The position numbers were made by a program, and so were the translations under genes. Below, in pieces: positions 55,672-64,000 of a stretch of DNA of 64,000 nt (the stretch's first letter is position 1; each line of letters starts with the position of its first letter). The DNA is taken from NCBI RefSeq assembly GCF_008274585.1, contig NZ_VTRT01000001.1:372001-436000 (forward strand). The letters are read 5' to 3'. This DNA is from Pedobacter sp. BS3. Its GTDB lineage: Bacteria > Bacteroidota > Bacteroidia > Sphingobacteriales > Sphingobacteriaceae. The notes below the pieces were generated by a model that did no database searches, was not told the DNA's origin, and saw only the letters and a program-made list of their open reading frames with translations.

Positions 55672-56400
55672 ATGAAGATTCCTGAAAACATTGCTGAAGT
55701 ATTCCATATAAAGGAAGAAAAGTGGAAAGATGATGATGAATTGTTCACTATTGCCAGGAATGAGCTTTATACGGCAGTTGTAGGCGATATCATGGATAAA
55801 ATAGGCCTTATGCATCAATTCTTATCCCCTGAAATAAGGCCCTTACGAAACGACATGTTTGTAGTTGGCCGGGCTATGACGGTGCTGGAAGCTGATGTTA
55901 CAAGTAATGAGAGTAGTCATAACGCTGTTTTAAACAAGCCGTTTGGCCTCATGCTGGAAGCGTTAGACGATTTGAAGCAAAATGAAGTATATGTTTGTGC
56001 CGGAGCTTCGCCAACTTATGCCCTGTGGGGCGAATTAATGGCCGCCCGGGCTCAAACATTAGGTGCCGCAGGCGCCGTGGTAGACGGTTATTTAAGAGAT
56101 ACCAGGGGAATACTGGCTTTAAATTTTCCTTCATTTTCGTATGGAAGCTATGCCCAGGATCAGGCCCCCCGTGGAAAAGTTATTGGTTTTCGTACGCCTA
56201 TACAGATGAACGGCGTGTTGATCCACCCCGGGGATATTGTTATGGGCGATATTGACGGTGTATGCGTGGTGCCGCAGCATGCGGTGACCGAGGTTTTCCG
56301 TTTGGCGATTGAGAAAGCCAGGGGCGAAAAAATGGTGCACAAAAAAATACAGGAAGGGATGAGTGCAGCAGAAGCCTTTAAAAAGTACGGCATTATGTAG
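55672..56400 (+). CDS. RraA / HMG-aldolase-family protein
   Basis: 242 residues. It has the family motif (GAAGAVVDGYLRDTRGIL) and a preceding GAS motif (VYVCAGASPTYALWGELMA). Enzymes of this fold cleave 4-hydroxy-2-oxo acids. It opens the second half of the catabolic region. In this setting it could act as an aldolase on a 2-keto-3-deoxy sugar acid. The fold is also used by the RNase E regulator RraA, so the role is inferred from context. Confidence 0.85.
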   Translation: MKIPENIAEVFHIKEEKWKDDDELFTIARNELYTAVVGDIMDKIGLMHQFLSPEIRPLRNDMFVVGRAMTVLEADVTSNESSHNAVLNKPFGLMLEALDDLKQNEVYVCAGASPTYALWGELMAARAQTLGAAGAVVDGYLRDTRGILALNFPSFSYGSYAQDQAPRGKVIGFRTPIQMNGVLIHPGDIVMGDIDGVCVVPQHAVTEVFRLAIEKARGEKMVHKKIQEGMSAAEAFKKYGIM

Positions 56401-56490
56401 CTTTCAGATAAGAGGAGAAAGGAGCTTATAATCCGGGAGCTAAGAGAGAAGTAAGAATATAGAAGTAAAAAAACAAGACAGAGAGCAGAA

Positions 56491-56530
56491 ACTAAGCTCC
56501 CTCCCTTTGGGAGGGTTGGGGGTGGGCTTT
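56491..56530. repeat. G/C-rich motif of the kind scattered in Bacteroidota intergenic regions
   Basis: CTCCCTCCCTTTGGGAGGG forms a short near-perfect inverted repeat followed by TTGGGGGTGGGCTTT. This type of motif is common near gene ends in this phylum as I recall it. The whole gene-free span 56401-56706 otherwise shows no ORF. Confidence 0.4.
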
Positions 56531-56706
56531 CTGCTTGCGCTCGCTTGTAACGAGTGCATAATTATCCGGCGTTTGTAACGCCGTAAACGCTATAAGACTT
56601 TAGGCCCTTTCTGTATTAAAGAAGGGAATAACGAAAGGTAAATCAAATTATAATTAAACAATTTGTACTGTTCCAATTAAAAACGAAGCTCTAAAAATTT
56701 ACGTCC

Positions 56707-59631
56707 ATGAGATTTCTTAAGATTAGTTTTTTTATCCTGTCCATAAGCTTATCCTTATATGCTGATGCCCGGAACAGCATAGTCAATGCAGAGGCATTTA
56801 AAGCCAATATTCCCCGGCTTTCGCCCTTACCGCAGGAGGTTGCTGGTACTAAAAACGCTCAGTTAACCCTTAATGGCAAATGGCAATTTACGGTGGGCGC
56901 CGGTAATAAAACCGCGGCTATAGAAGTGCCCGGCGAATGGGAAATGCAGGGCTTTACGGTACATGAGGGTGAAACGGCGCTATATAGCCGGCCATTGAAT
57001 ATCCCTGCAGAATGGAATGGAAAAAGAATTAAAATTCGCTTTGATGGTGTCAGTTCGCATGCCGTAGTAAAGGTTAACGGCAAACAGGTAGCGTCGCACG
57101 AAGGCGGTTTTGTTCCATTTGAGGTAGATATAACCAGTGCGTTAAAAAGCAGTGATAATATACTGCAGGTTGAGGTACAGGCTTTAACAATCAGCGACAG
57201 GCTGGCCTGCGTTTCGCAATATGCGGCGCATACGGTTGGCGGTATTCTCCGGAAAGTGACTTTGTTCGCCCTGCCCGGTATCAACATTGCGGATATGGCT
57301 GTAACTACTACATTCGACAGCCGGTTTAAAAATGCCAGCCTGAACATTCAGTATTCAGCAGCTAACGAGGCAAATCGCTCCGGGAATGCGACCTTGAAAT
57401 TCCGCCTGTCTGATAAAGAAGGAAAAATAGTAACAGAATCCGCCTCTGATATTTCCGTTAACGCGAATGCGACATCTTCAAAATCGGTTACGTTAAAAGT
57501 AAATTCCCCAAAGAAATGGGATGCCGAGCACCCGTATCTGTATACCTTAACAACCGAGTTGTATGAAAATGGCAAGCTACTACAGCGTAACACGCAACGG
57601 GTCGGGTTCAGGCAAATAGACATAAAAAATGGCCAGTTGCTGGTGAACGGGATGCCTGTAAAGCTGCGTGGGGTGAACCGGCACGATATCTACCCGTTAA
57701 CCGGACGAAGCATTACGCCTGACTTGTGCAGAAAAGATGCCGAATTGTTCCGGGCAGGAAATTGCAATTATATCCGCACTTCACATTATCCACCCTCAAC
57801 GGAGTTTTTAGAAGCGGCAGATGAGCTGGGGTTATTTGTAGAATCTGAGGCTGCATTGTGCTGGGTTGGTCATGGTGCTGCGCCTGTCTGGAGGAAATGG
57901 GATTATAGCGATACCCGGTTTTTACCGTTCATGGTTGCCGCGAATGTTGAGAAAATGATAGCGCAGCGAAATCATCCCTCCATTATAATCTGGTCATTAG
58001 GCAATGAATCGAGGTGGAGCCCATTGTGGAGCAAAGTAAATGAAATTGTAAAGCAGCTTGACCCGTCGCGTCCAACGTCATTTCATGACCAGGCCTGGGG
58101 TAAGGGTAACCACTACGGAAGCCAGGCCGATATCGCGGTATATCATTATCCGAACCTCAGATTCGAGGCATTTTTAGATACCATTAAGCGGCCCGTATTG
58201 TTTGGAGAGTATGCGCACGTTTCATGTTACAACAGGAGAGAGCTGGTAACAGACCCGGGCATTCGCGACGGGTATGGCGCACCACTGGCGCAAATGTATA
58301 CCGCCATGTATAAATATAAATCCTGTTTGGGCGGCGCTATTTGGAGTGGAATTGATGATACCTTCCACCTGCCAGACGGGCGTATTATTGGGTACGGCCC
58401 CTGGGGTGTAATTGACGGTTGGCGCAGGCTGAAACCGGAATATTTCGGGATGAAAAAAGCCTACTCGCCGGTAGTGATTACCAATATCAGTCACCCGGTT
58501 GTTGAAAAAAATAACCTGAAACTATCTGTTGAAAACCGCTACGATTTTACCAACCTGAAAGAGCTTAAAATTTCGTGTACGGTAGATGGTAAATCTCAGA
58601 CAATCCATGCTGATATTCCTCCTCACGGGCAGGGCGTTGTGAATATTCCCGTTAATGGCACCTCAAAAGAAGTGCTGATATCATTCACTGACCCACGGGG
58701 CTTCATTGCCAATGAGGAGAAAATCATACTCAAAGAAAGCCCGGTAAATGAAAACTATGATAAGGTTAACGTTTCCTATGCGGAGAATGATGCATCAATC
58801 ACTGTTCAGCAGGGGAAAATTACCTACCTGATTAGTAAAACAACCGGTATGATTCTATCCGTAAAAAAAGAAAGTAAGGAAATAGTGAGGCAAGGGCCGG
58901 TTTTTGGCATTGTACCCCTGAACAAAGACGACGGCGGCAAACCGGGAGTCGCTAACCAGACGTACCAGAATGATATTTATCCTTTCAAAAATTACCCGCT
59001 ATCTGTCAGGTTTACAGACAGCCTCTCGGTGCAAAAGCAGGCTGATGGCATTAAAATTTCTATGAACGTAACTTATACCAACGCGGAGGGGAAACAATCG
59101 TATCATTTTTTGAATAACGGTACGGTAACGGCTGGTTACCAGGTGCAGTATAAAGGAGTTGATTCGCTGCCCCGGCAGTATGGAATGATGATGCAGTTGC
59201 CCGTAAATTTTGATAGATTAAGCTGGAAACGAAAAGGAGATTTCAGCATGTATCCGGATAATAATATCGGGAGAAATGAAGGTGAGGCTTACCTGAATGC
59301 GGTTCACCTGCGTTCTGTTGAGAAGCCACGGGAAATGCCTGCCGGCGATTGGCGGGATGATGCCAATGATTTAGGTTCAAACGATTTCCGGTCAACTAAA
59401 CGGTATATTTACCGGGCATCGTTAACAGATAAATCGGGTAACGGGATTGAAATTATTTCGGACGGTACGCAGGCGGTCAGGGCCTGGTTGCAGGATGAGC
59501 GTATGCAATTGCTGGTAGCCGATTACAACAATAATGGTTCTGAACCCTTTTACCGGCCACCGGCCAGCGATGGAAAAATCAATATAGCCCGCAAAACGGT
59601 AAGCGGCCAGGTAACATTCCGTATAAAATAA
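56707..59631 (+). CDS. glycoside hydrolase family 2 enzyme (beta-galactosidase-like)
   Basis: 974 residues with a signal peptide (ending SLYADA), so it is exported. Domain order is a sugar-binding beta-sandwich (about 30-190), an immunoglobulin-like domain, a TIM barrel and a C-terminal beta domain. The acid/base Glu lies in WSLGNESRWS (about 434) and the nucleophile in VLFGEYAHVS (about 500). NRHDIYPLTGRSI and RTSHYPPSTEFLEAAD are further family motifs. It hydrolyses a beta-linked glycoside. The exact sugar is not determined. Confidence 0.9.
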   Translation: MRFLKISFFILSISLSLYADARNSIVNAEAFKANIPRLSPLPQEVAGTKNAQLTLNGKWQFTVGAGNKTAAIEVPGEWEMQGFTVHEGETALYSRPLNIPAEWNGKRIKIRFDGVSSHAVVKVNGKQVASHEGGFVPFEVDITSALKSSDNILQVEVQALTISDRLACVSQYAAHTVGGILRKVTLFALPGINIADMAVTTTFDSRFKNASLNIQYSAANEANRSGNATLKFRLSDKEGKIVTESASDISVNANATSSKSVTLKVNSPKKWDAEHPYLYTLTTELYENGKLLQRNTQRVGFRQIDIKNGQLLVNGMPVKLRGVNRHDIYPLTGRSITPDLCRKDAELFRAGNCNYIRTSHYPPSTEFLEAADELGLFVESEAALCWVGHGAAPVWRKWDYSDTRFLPFMVAANVEKMIAQRNHPSIIIWSLGNESRWSPLWSKVNEIVKQLDPSRPTSFHDQAWGKGNHYGSQADIAVYHYPNLRFEAFLDTIKRPVLFGEYAHVSCYNRRELVTDPGIRDGYGAPLAQMYTAMYKYKSCLGGAIWSGIDDTFHLPDGRIIGYGPWGVIDGWRRLKPEYFGMKKAYSPVVITNISHPVVEKNNLKLSVENRYDFTNLKELKISCTVDGKSQTIHADIPPHGQGVVNIPVNGTSKEVLISFTDPRGFIANEEKIILKESPVNENYDKVNVSYAENDASITVQQGKITYLISKTTGMILSVKKESKEIVRQGPVFGIVPLNKDDGGKPGVANQTYQNDIYPFKNYPLSVRFTDSLSVQKQADGIKISMNVTYTNAEGKQSYHFLNNGTVTAGYQVQYKGVDSLPRQYGMMMQLPVNFDRLSWKRKGDFSMYPDNNIGRNEGEAYLNAVHLRSVEKPREMPAGDWRDDANDLGSNDFRSTKRYIYRASLTDKSGNGIEIISDGTQAVRAWLQDERMQLLVADYNNNGSEPFYRPPASDGKINIARKTVSGQVTFRIK

Positions 59632-59733
59632 GCTCATGAAACCTGATTTGAATTTAAAGTGTCATCTTATTTATATATCCTGACGATATCAGGCTAAGCC
59701 CATTGAGTCGTTTTTGATGTGTAAGCTAATAAT

Positions 59734-59808
59734 AACTGTCAACTGTCAACTGTCAACTGTCAATTATCAATTATCAATTATCAACTGTCAACTGTCAACT
59801 GAACTGTC
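59734..59808. repeat. heptamer tandem repeats (AACTGTC/AATTATC)
   Basis: Four AACTGTC, three AATTATC, two AACTGTC and one broken copy stand in a row, ending nine bases before the dehydratase start. Slippage could change spacing to the gene. Confidence 0.9.
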
Positions 59809-59817
59809 AATTAAACT

Positions 59818-60984
59818 ATGAAAATTACCGATGTCAAAGTCTGGTTAGTTGAAGGTGTAAAATACAACTGGACCTTATTGAAAATCTATACCGATACCGG
59901 GCATACCGGTGTGGGCGAAGCTACCAACTGGCCCGGAAGCCCCATTGTTTACCATGCTGCCAAGCATGTTGGCGAACGGATTATCGGCCTCGACCCGATG
60001 CGGACGGATTTTATCTGGACAAAATTATATCGCGACCTGAACTGGATAGGCCCTTTTGGCGCCAGCATGTGTGCTATCAGCGGTATTGACATGGCCCTGC
60101 TCGACCTGAAAGCAAAAATAATGCAGGTGCCTTGTTATGAGCTATTGGGCGGCGCTTTCCGCAAGGAGATTTTGCTGTACGCGAATTACTGGTTCACCGG
60201 TGGCGGACATAACGAAAGCGATTATGCCGAACAGGCGAAAAAAGTAAAGGATGCCGGATTTACCGGCCTGAAGTTCGACCCCTTTGCGCATGCCAACTAC
60301 CTGTATGGCGAAGATTTGTCGTCTAATCTTACGCTAACGGCAAAACAGCAGGATTTGGCATTTAATGTAAGCAAAGCCGTGCGTGATGCGGTTGGCCCTG
60401 AATTCGATATCATGATTGAAACCCATGCCATGCTAAACTACCAGGTAGCGGTAAAAATGGCACAGCGCCTGGCCGAGCTTAACATCACCTGGTATGAGGA
60501 ACCTGCCGGTCCCGAAAGCGCCGATACGTTGCGGGCCATGAGAGACCGTATTCCTTCCAATGTATCTATCTGCGTTGGCGAAAGGCATTATACCCGTTAC
60601 GGTATTCGCCCGGTATTAGAAAAAAACGTTTGTGATGTGATGATGCCCGATATTACCCGCTGCGGTGGCCCTTCTGAAATGAAACGCATGGCCACCATGA
60701 TGGAGGCTTACAACGTTTTATTGGCTCCCCATAATCCCAATGGGCCACTTTCCACGTTATCCAGCGCCCATGTATGTGCCTCTGTGCCCAATTTTTTCAG
60801 GCAGGAATTCATGTTCACCGATGTAGCCTGGCGGGATACGGTTATTACGCATCCTATAAAAGATATGATTAAAAACGGTCACCTGCAATTATCAGACCGG
60901 CCGGGTTTAGGAGTTGATTTAGTAGAAGAAGAAATGAAGAAACACCCCGGCATATTGAAGCCCAGGACAGGTTTTTACGTGTAA
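59818..60984 (+). CDS. enolase-superfamily sugar-acid dehydratase
   Basis: 388 residues of the mandelate racemase/muconate lactonizing group. The N-terminal capping domain is followed by a barrel with GFTGLKFDPFAHANYL, DIMIETHAMLNYQ, WYEEPAGPES and CVGERHYTRYG as metal-ligand positions. MPDITRCGG and the catalytic-His APHNPNGPLSTL resemble galactonate-dehydratase-type enzymes. It removes water from a sugar acid to give a 2-keto-3-deoxy acid. The substrate is unproven. Confidence 0.88.
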   Translation: MKITDVKVWLVEGVKYNWTLLKIYTDTGHTGVGEATNWPGSPIVYHAAKHVGERIIGLDPMRTDFIWTKLYRDLNWIGPFGASMCAISGIDMALLDLKAKIMQVPCYELLGGAFRKEILLYANYWFTGGGHNESDYAEQAKKVKDAGFTGLKFDPFAHANYLYGEDLSSNLTLTAKQQDLAFNVSKAVRDAVGPEFDIMIETHAMLNYQVAVKMAQRLAELNITWYEEPAGPESADTLRAMRDRIPSNVSICVGERHYTRYGIRPVLEKNVCDVMMPDITRCGGPSEMKRMATMMEAYNVLLAPHNPNGPLSTLSSAHVCASVPNFFRQEFMFTDVAWRDTVITHPIKDMIKNGHLQLSDRPGLGVDLVEEEMKKHPGILKPRTGFYV

Positions 60985-61035
60985 CCCTGCTTATTATTAC
61001 AGGGAGATGAAATACTTTTATGAAGAACGGGAACT

Positions 61036-61821
61036 ATGGCGTTAGAAATTAATCTGAAAAACAAAACGGTACTTATTACCGGAGTTACTTCGGGTATAGG
61101 TGCGGGTATAGCAAAAATGTTTGCCCGTGCAGGTGCAGACATTGCCGGGTGCGGACGCCACAGTCGTGATAGTGACGTTGCAAAACGCTTTACCGAATCT
61201 GTAGAGGAATGTAGAGCTAAAGCCCTGTATGTACAAACCAATGTAACCAAGGCAGAGCAATTGCAGCAACTGGTAGATGAAACCATATCCCGCTTTGGGA
61301 AAATAGATATACTGGTTTCTAACGCGGGTATAAATTTTTTTGAGGGCGCAGCAGATTGTACAGAAGAAGAATGGATGAAAAATCATGATTTGAACCTGGC
61401 TGCCCATTGGCGGCTTGCAAAGCTCTGCAAACCTTACCTTCAAAAGCAGCAGGGCGTTATCATTATCATGACCTCTAACCACGCCTTTGCTACTATTCCC
61501 GGCTGTTTTCCTTATAATGTAACAAAAACGGCCTTAACGGGACTTGTACGAAGCCTTGCAATTGAATGGGGGCCTGAAATCCGGACGGTTGGCCTGGCGC
61601 CGGGATTTATTGATACGCCGGGAAATCAAACCTGGTTTAATTCATTTGCCGATGCTGCCGGAGAACGCCAGCGAACCATCGCCTTACACCCGGTTAAAAA
61701 AATCGGAACAACGGAAGAGGTGGGCGCCTGGTGCGTTTTCTTAGCCAGCGAATATGCTTCATTTGCCAGTGGCACTACCTATTTATTAGATGGCGGAAGA
61801 AGTGCGTTATTACAGGATTAA
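61036..61821 (+). CDS. short-chain dehydrogenase/reductase
   Basis: 261 residues. The NAD(P)-binding motif TGVTSGIGAGIAKMF, NAGIN, and the catalytic YNVTK are in order, as in classical SDR enzymes. It is placed next to the sugar-acid dehydratase, so it likely oxidises a sugar or an intermediate. The cofactor is undecided: NAD is suggested by the absence of an obvious basic patch, but not proven. Confidence 0.9.
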   Translation: MALEINLKNKTVLITGVTSGIGAGIAKMFARAGADIAGCGRHSRDSDVAKRFTESVEECRAKALYVQTNVTKAEQLQQLVDETISRFGKIDILVSNAGINFFEGAADCTEEEWMKNHDLNLAAHWRLAKLCKPYLQKQQGVIIIMTSNHAFATIPGCFPYNVTKTALTGLVRSLAIEWGPEIRTVGLAPGFIDTPGNQTWFNSFADAAGERQRTIALHPVKKIGTTEEVGAWCVFLASEYASFASGTTYLLDGGRSALLQD

Positions 61822-61996
61822 GCGTATGCCTTTAGTGCGGGTAAGAACACTGGACAACTTAAGCCTTGAATAGTGGAAAAGTTTTGAAACCTGCCGTAAA
61901 GGAAAGTAGGTTTGAGTATTTTATTTTAGCCAGAGGCTTATAAGTAGCTGAACGAAGCCGGAGCTTCGCTCAATCTGACTTTTCGGAATATTCTAT

Positions 61997-64000
61997 TTAT
62001 TCCTTATTTAACAGCCCAAGCAGCTCACTTTTTGTAAAAGATTTTGCCATACCAGCATCAGATAGAATCAGGTTATTGAACAGGTCTTTTTTACTTTCCT
62101 GCATATTCAGGATTTTCTCTTCAACGGTATCAGGACAAATCAGGCGCACCGCAACAATATTCTTTTTCTGCCCGATGCGGTAAATGCGGTCTATGGCCTG
62201 GTTTTCTACTGCCGGATTCCACCACGGGTCAACCAGGTACACATAATCAGCCTGGGTTAAATTCAAACCCGTTCCACCAGCTTTCAGGCTTATCAGGAAA
62301 ACACGCTTAGTAACATCGTCCTGAAATTCCTTTACCACTTCGCTCCTGTTTTTTGTGCTTCCGGTAAGGTAACAGAATGGGATTTCCTCTTCCGTCAACG
62401 CTTTCTTTATCAGTTCAAGCATAGAAACAAATTGTGAAAATACCAGGATTTTATGCTGCGGCGATTTTGTTCTGATCTGCTCAAGAAGCGTAGCTATTTT
62501 ACCGGATGCCTTTTCGTTTATTTCATCATCATGAAGCAGCAGAGGCGAATTGCAAATCTGCCTTAACCGTGTCAGCCCTTTTAAAACATGCATGGAGCTT
62601 TTAGGAATCTCTTCTTCCGTTTTGCTGCAAATAAATTCCCGGAATTCTTTTTCAAAAGCATCGTAAATGCCGCGTTGTGCGGCATCCATCGCACAATGAA
62701 TAACCATCTCGGTTTTTTCCGGAAGCTCTTTTAATACCTCAGCCTTGGTTCTTCGCAGGATAAACGGCTGTATTTTTTGCTGCAATTCCAGCGCCCGTTT
62801 GCTGTCGCTGAAGGTATCAATCGGGTTAGAATAGATATCCTTAAAGTATTGTTTGCTGCCCAAAAGTCCGGGACAGGCAAACGAAAGCTGCGCATACAGG
62901 TCGAAGGTGTTATTCTCTACCGGGGTTCCCGTAATGGCTATCTTATTTCTCGATTTTAATAAACAGGCGGCCTTATACCGTTGCGAATCGGGATTTTTAA
63001 TATTCTGCGATTCATCGAGAAAGACATAATTGAACGTGTAATTCTTCAAAAAACGAATGTCGGAGAGCAATGTTCCGTACGAAGTCAGTATCAGTTCATA
63101 TTGACCGAACTGCTTCGTATCCAAAGAACGGCCGGTTCCATACAACGTATGCAGCTTTAACGACGGCGCAAACTTTCTCACTTCCGCCTGCCAGTTAAAA
63201 ATAAGCGAAGTAGGCACAACCAGCAGGTTTGTATTATCCGCCCGCTTACCGCGTTGCGATAAAATAAAGGCAAGGATTTGAACAGATTTACCCAAACCCA
63301 TATCATCGGCCAGGCAGCCGCCTAAATTAAAATCATCCAGAAAATTCAGCCAGTTGAGTCCCTGCTTCTGATAATCTCGCAATTCAGCTTTTAAATCCGG
63401 TGGTACAGGCGTATCTTCAATAGCTTCGAAATGAAGCAGCTTTTTGTTGAAAAGGGCGAGCTCGGCTTTGACCTGCCGGTCAATCTGTTCATCGTCAAAC
63501 AGTGCTGTAATGACACTGAAATTGCTTTTCGCGATTTTCAGCGTATCATCCTCAATATCTCCAGAACTGAAATAAGCGGTAAACTTTTCCAGCCATTCCT
63601 GCGGCAATATCCCCAAAGTGCCATCATCCAGCGGGATATATTTGCTTTTATTACGTATCGCCCTGCTGATGGCGACCAGCCCGGCTTTTTTCTTCCCGTA
63701 ACGTACATCAATATCGGCGTTGAACCAATCCGTTCCGCTCAATAAGCGGATGGTTATCTTCACCGGGTTCGGATTGAGCTTATTTCCCTTTAACGTATTG
63801 AATCCAAGAATACGGATAGCCTGGCTTTGCCACTTTTCAAACACCCGGAGAAACCAGTCCTCGTTTAAAAAATGCTTTTTATGCAGGTAGAAAAACGGAA
63901 GCACGTCTTCCATCTGCTCTTCAAAATAAGGATGCTGGTGAGTAATTTGCCTGATAAAATCAAATTCAGCCGCTTTATCCCGCTGGATAATAAAACCCGT
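61997..64000 (-). CDS. SNF2-family helicase, 5' end outside the window
   Basis: About 667 residues, open at the right edge. The frame is continuous through 63913 to 64000 (ending upstream with GFIIQRDKAAEFDF), so the apparent ATG at 63913 is internal. It has helicase motifs I (DDMGLGKSVQIL), II (FLDESQNIKNP), III (AITGTPVENNT) and the C-terminal NRSEVVKEFQDDVTKR and TGLNLTQADYVYLVDPWWNP (motifs V-VI). It is a DNA translocase remodelling nucleoprotein. Its role in this organism is unknown. Confidence 0.92.
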   Translation of the reverse strand, partial: TGFIIQRDKAAEFDFIRQITHQHPYFEEQMEDVLPFFYLHKKHFLNEDWFLRVFEKWQSQAIRILGFNTLKGNKLNPNPVKITIRLLSGTDWFNADIDVRYGKKKAGLVAISRAIRNKSKYIPLDDGTLGILPQEWLEKFTAYFSSGDIEDDTLKIAKSNFSVITALFDDEQIDRQVKAELALFNKKLLHFEAIEDTPVPPDLKAELRDYQKQGLNWLNFLDDFNLGGCLADDMGLGKSVQILAFILSQRGKRADNTNLLVVPTSLIFNWQAEVRKFAPSLKLHTLYGTGRSLDTKQFGQYELILTSYGTLLSDIRFLKNYTFNYVFLDESQNIKNPDSQRYKAACLLKSRNKIAITGTPVENNTFDLYAQLSFACPGLLGSKQYFKDIYSNPIDTFSDSKRALELQQKIQPFILRRTKAEVLKELPEKTEMVIHCAMDAAQRGIYDAFEKEFREFICSKTEEEIPKSSMHVLKGLTRLRQICNSPLLLHDDEINEKASGKIATLLEQIRTKSPQHKILVFSQFVSMLELIKKALTEEEIPFCYLTGSTKNRSEVVKEFQDDVTKRVFLISLKAGGTGLNLTQADYVYLVDPWWNPAVENQAIDRIYRIGQKKNIVAVRLICPDTVEEKILNMQESKKDLFNNLILSDAGMAKSFTKSELLGLLNKE

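Noticed and set aside
59734-59808. CRISPR array
   Set aside because: Repeats are contiguous heptamers with no spacers, and no cas genes are nearby.

Overview
The window looks like chromosomal DNA of a Bacteroidota bacterium, most likely family Sphingobacteriaceae (Mucilaginibacter/Pedobacter-like). This is inferred from promoters of the TAnnTTTG type, scarce Shine-Dalgarno sites, many Bacteroidota-specific families (OstA-like protein, DUF3871, BT4734-type primase, DUF4143 ATPase remnant) and the gene content. No species can be named from sequence alone.

Layout. Positions 1-6350 hold housekeeping and miscellaneous genes: a frameshifted acetyltransferase-like gene, pgi, an alpha/beta hydrolase, a decayed DUF4143 ATPase, exonuclease III, a DoxX-like protein and an exported YD-repeat-like protein. 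6480-8461 is a TetR regulator plus MFS exporter with two matching operator palindromes. 8511-11227 is metE under a cobalamin riboswitch. 11338-17170 is a xylose module: LacI-type regulator with a perfect palindromic operator, xylB, xylA and a sodium/solute symporter. 17644-19031 carries a small membrane protein, recO and a response regulator.

At 19316 a tRNA-Val(TAC) marks the insertion site of a 14.9 kb AT-rich integrative element that ends near 34231. Its 63-bp perfect direct repeat copies the tRNA 3' part. The element carries a tyrosine integrase, a primase-helicase, a small conserved protein, a Sak4-like RecA-fold ATPase, DUF3871 and a small ORF. A strongly structured putative RNA follows, then six consecutive exported proteins, a zinc-ribbon protein, and a TIR-domain protein paired with a membrane/coiled-coil protein separated by an attC-like imperfect palindrome. 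It has no capsid, terminase or relaxase gene that I can recognise, so it resembles a phage satellite or non-autonomous island. To its right lies the beheaded integrase of a second, related element, which suggests a tandem insertion followed by deletion.

From 34765 the chromosome resumes: a metallo-hydrolase, YbaB, a response regulator, a class-C beta-lactamase-like serine hydrolase, a glycan-assembly group (GT4-GT2 fusion, two methyltransferases, a glycosyltransferase, a flippase), tilS, an OstA-like protein and an FMN reductase.

48850-61821 is a carbohydrate-catabolic region: a glycoside hydrolase broken by a frameshift in a T-run, a glycerophosphodiester phosphodiesterase, a second symporter paralogous to the xylose one, an embedded HigBA-type toxin-antitoxin pair, an AraC regulator, an RraA-family protein, a GH2 enzyme, an enolase-superfamily sugar-acid dehydratase and an SDR dehydrogenase. 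The set suggests glycoside cleavage followed by non-phosphorylative oxidation, dehydration and aldol cleavage. The window closes inside a SNF2-family helicase on the minus strand.
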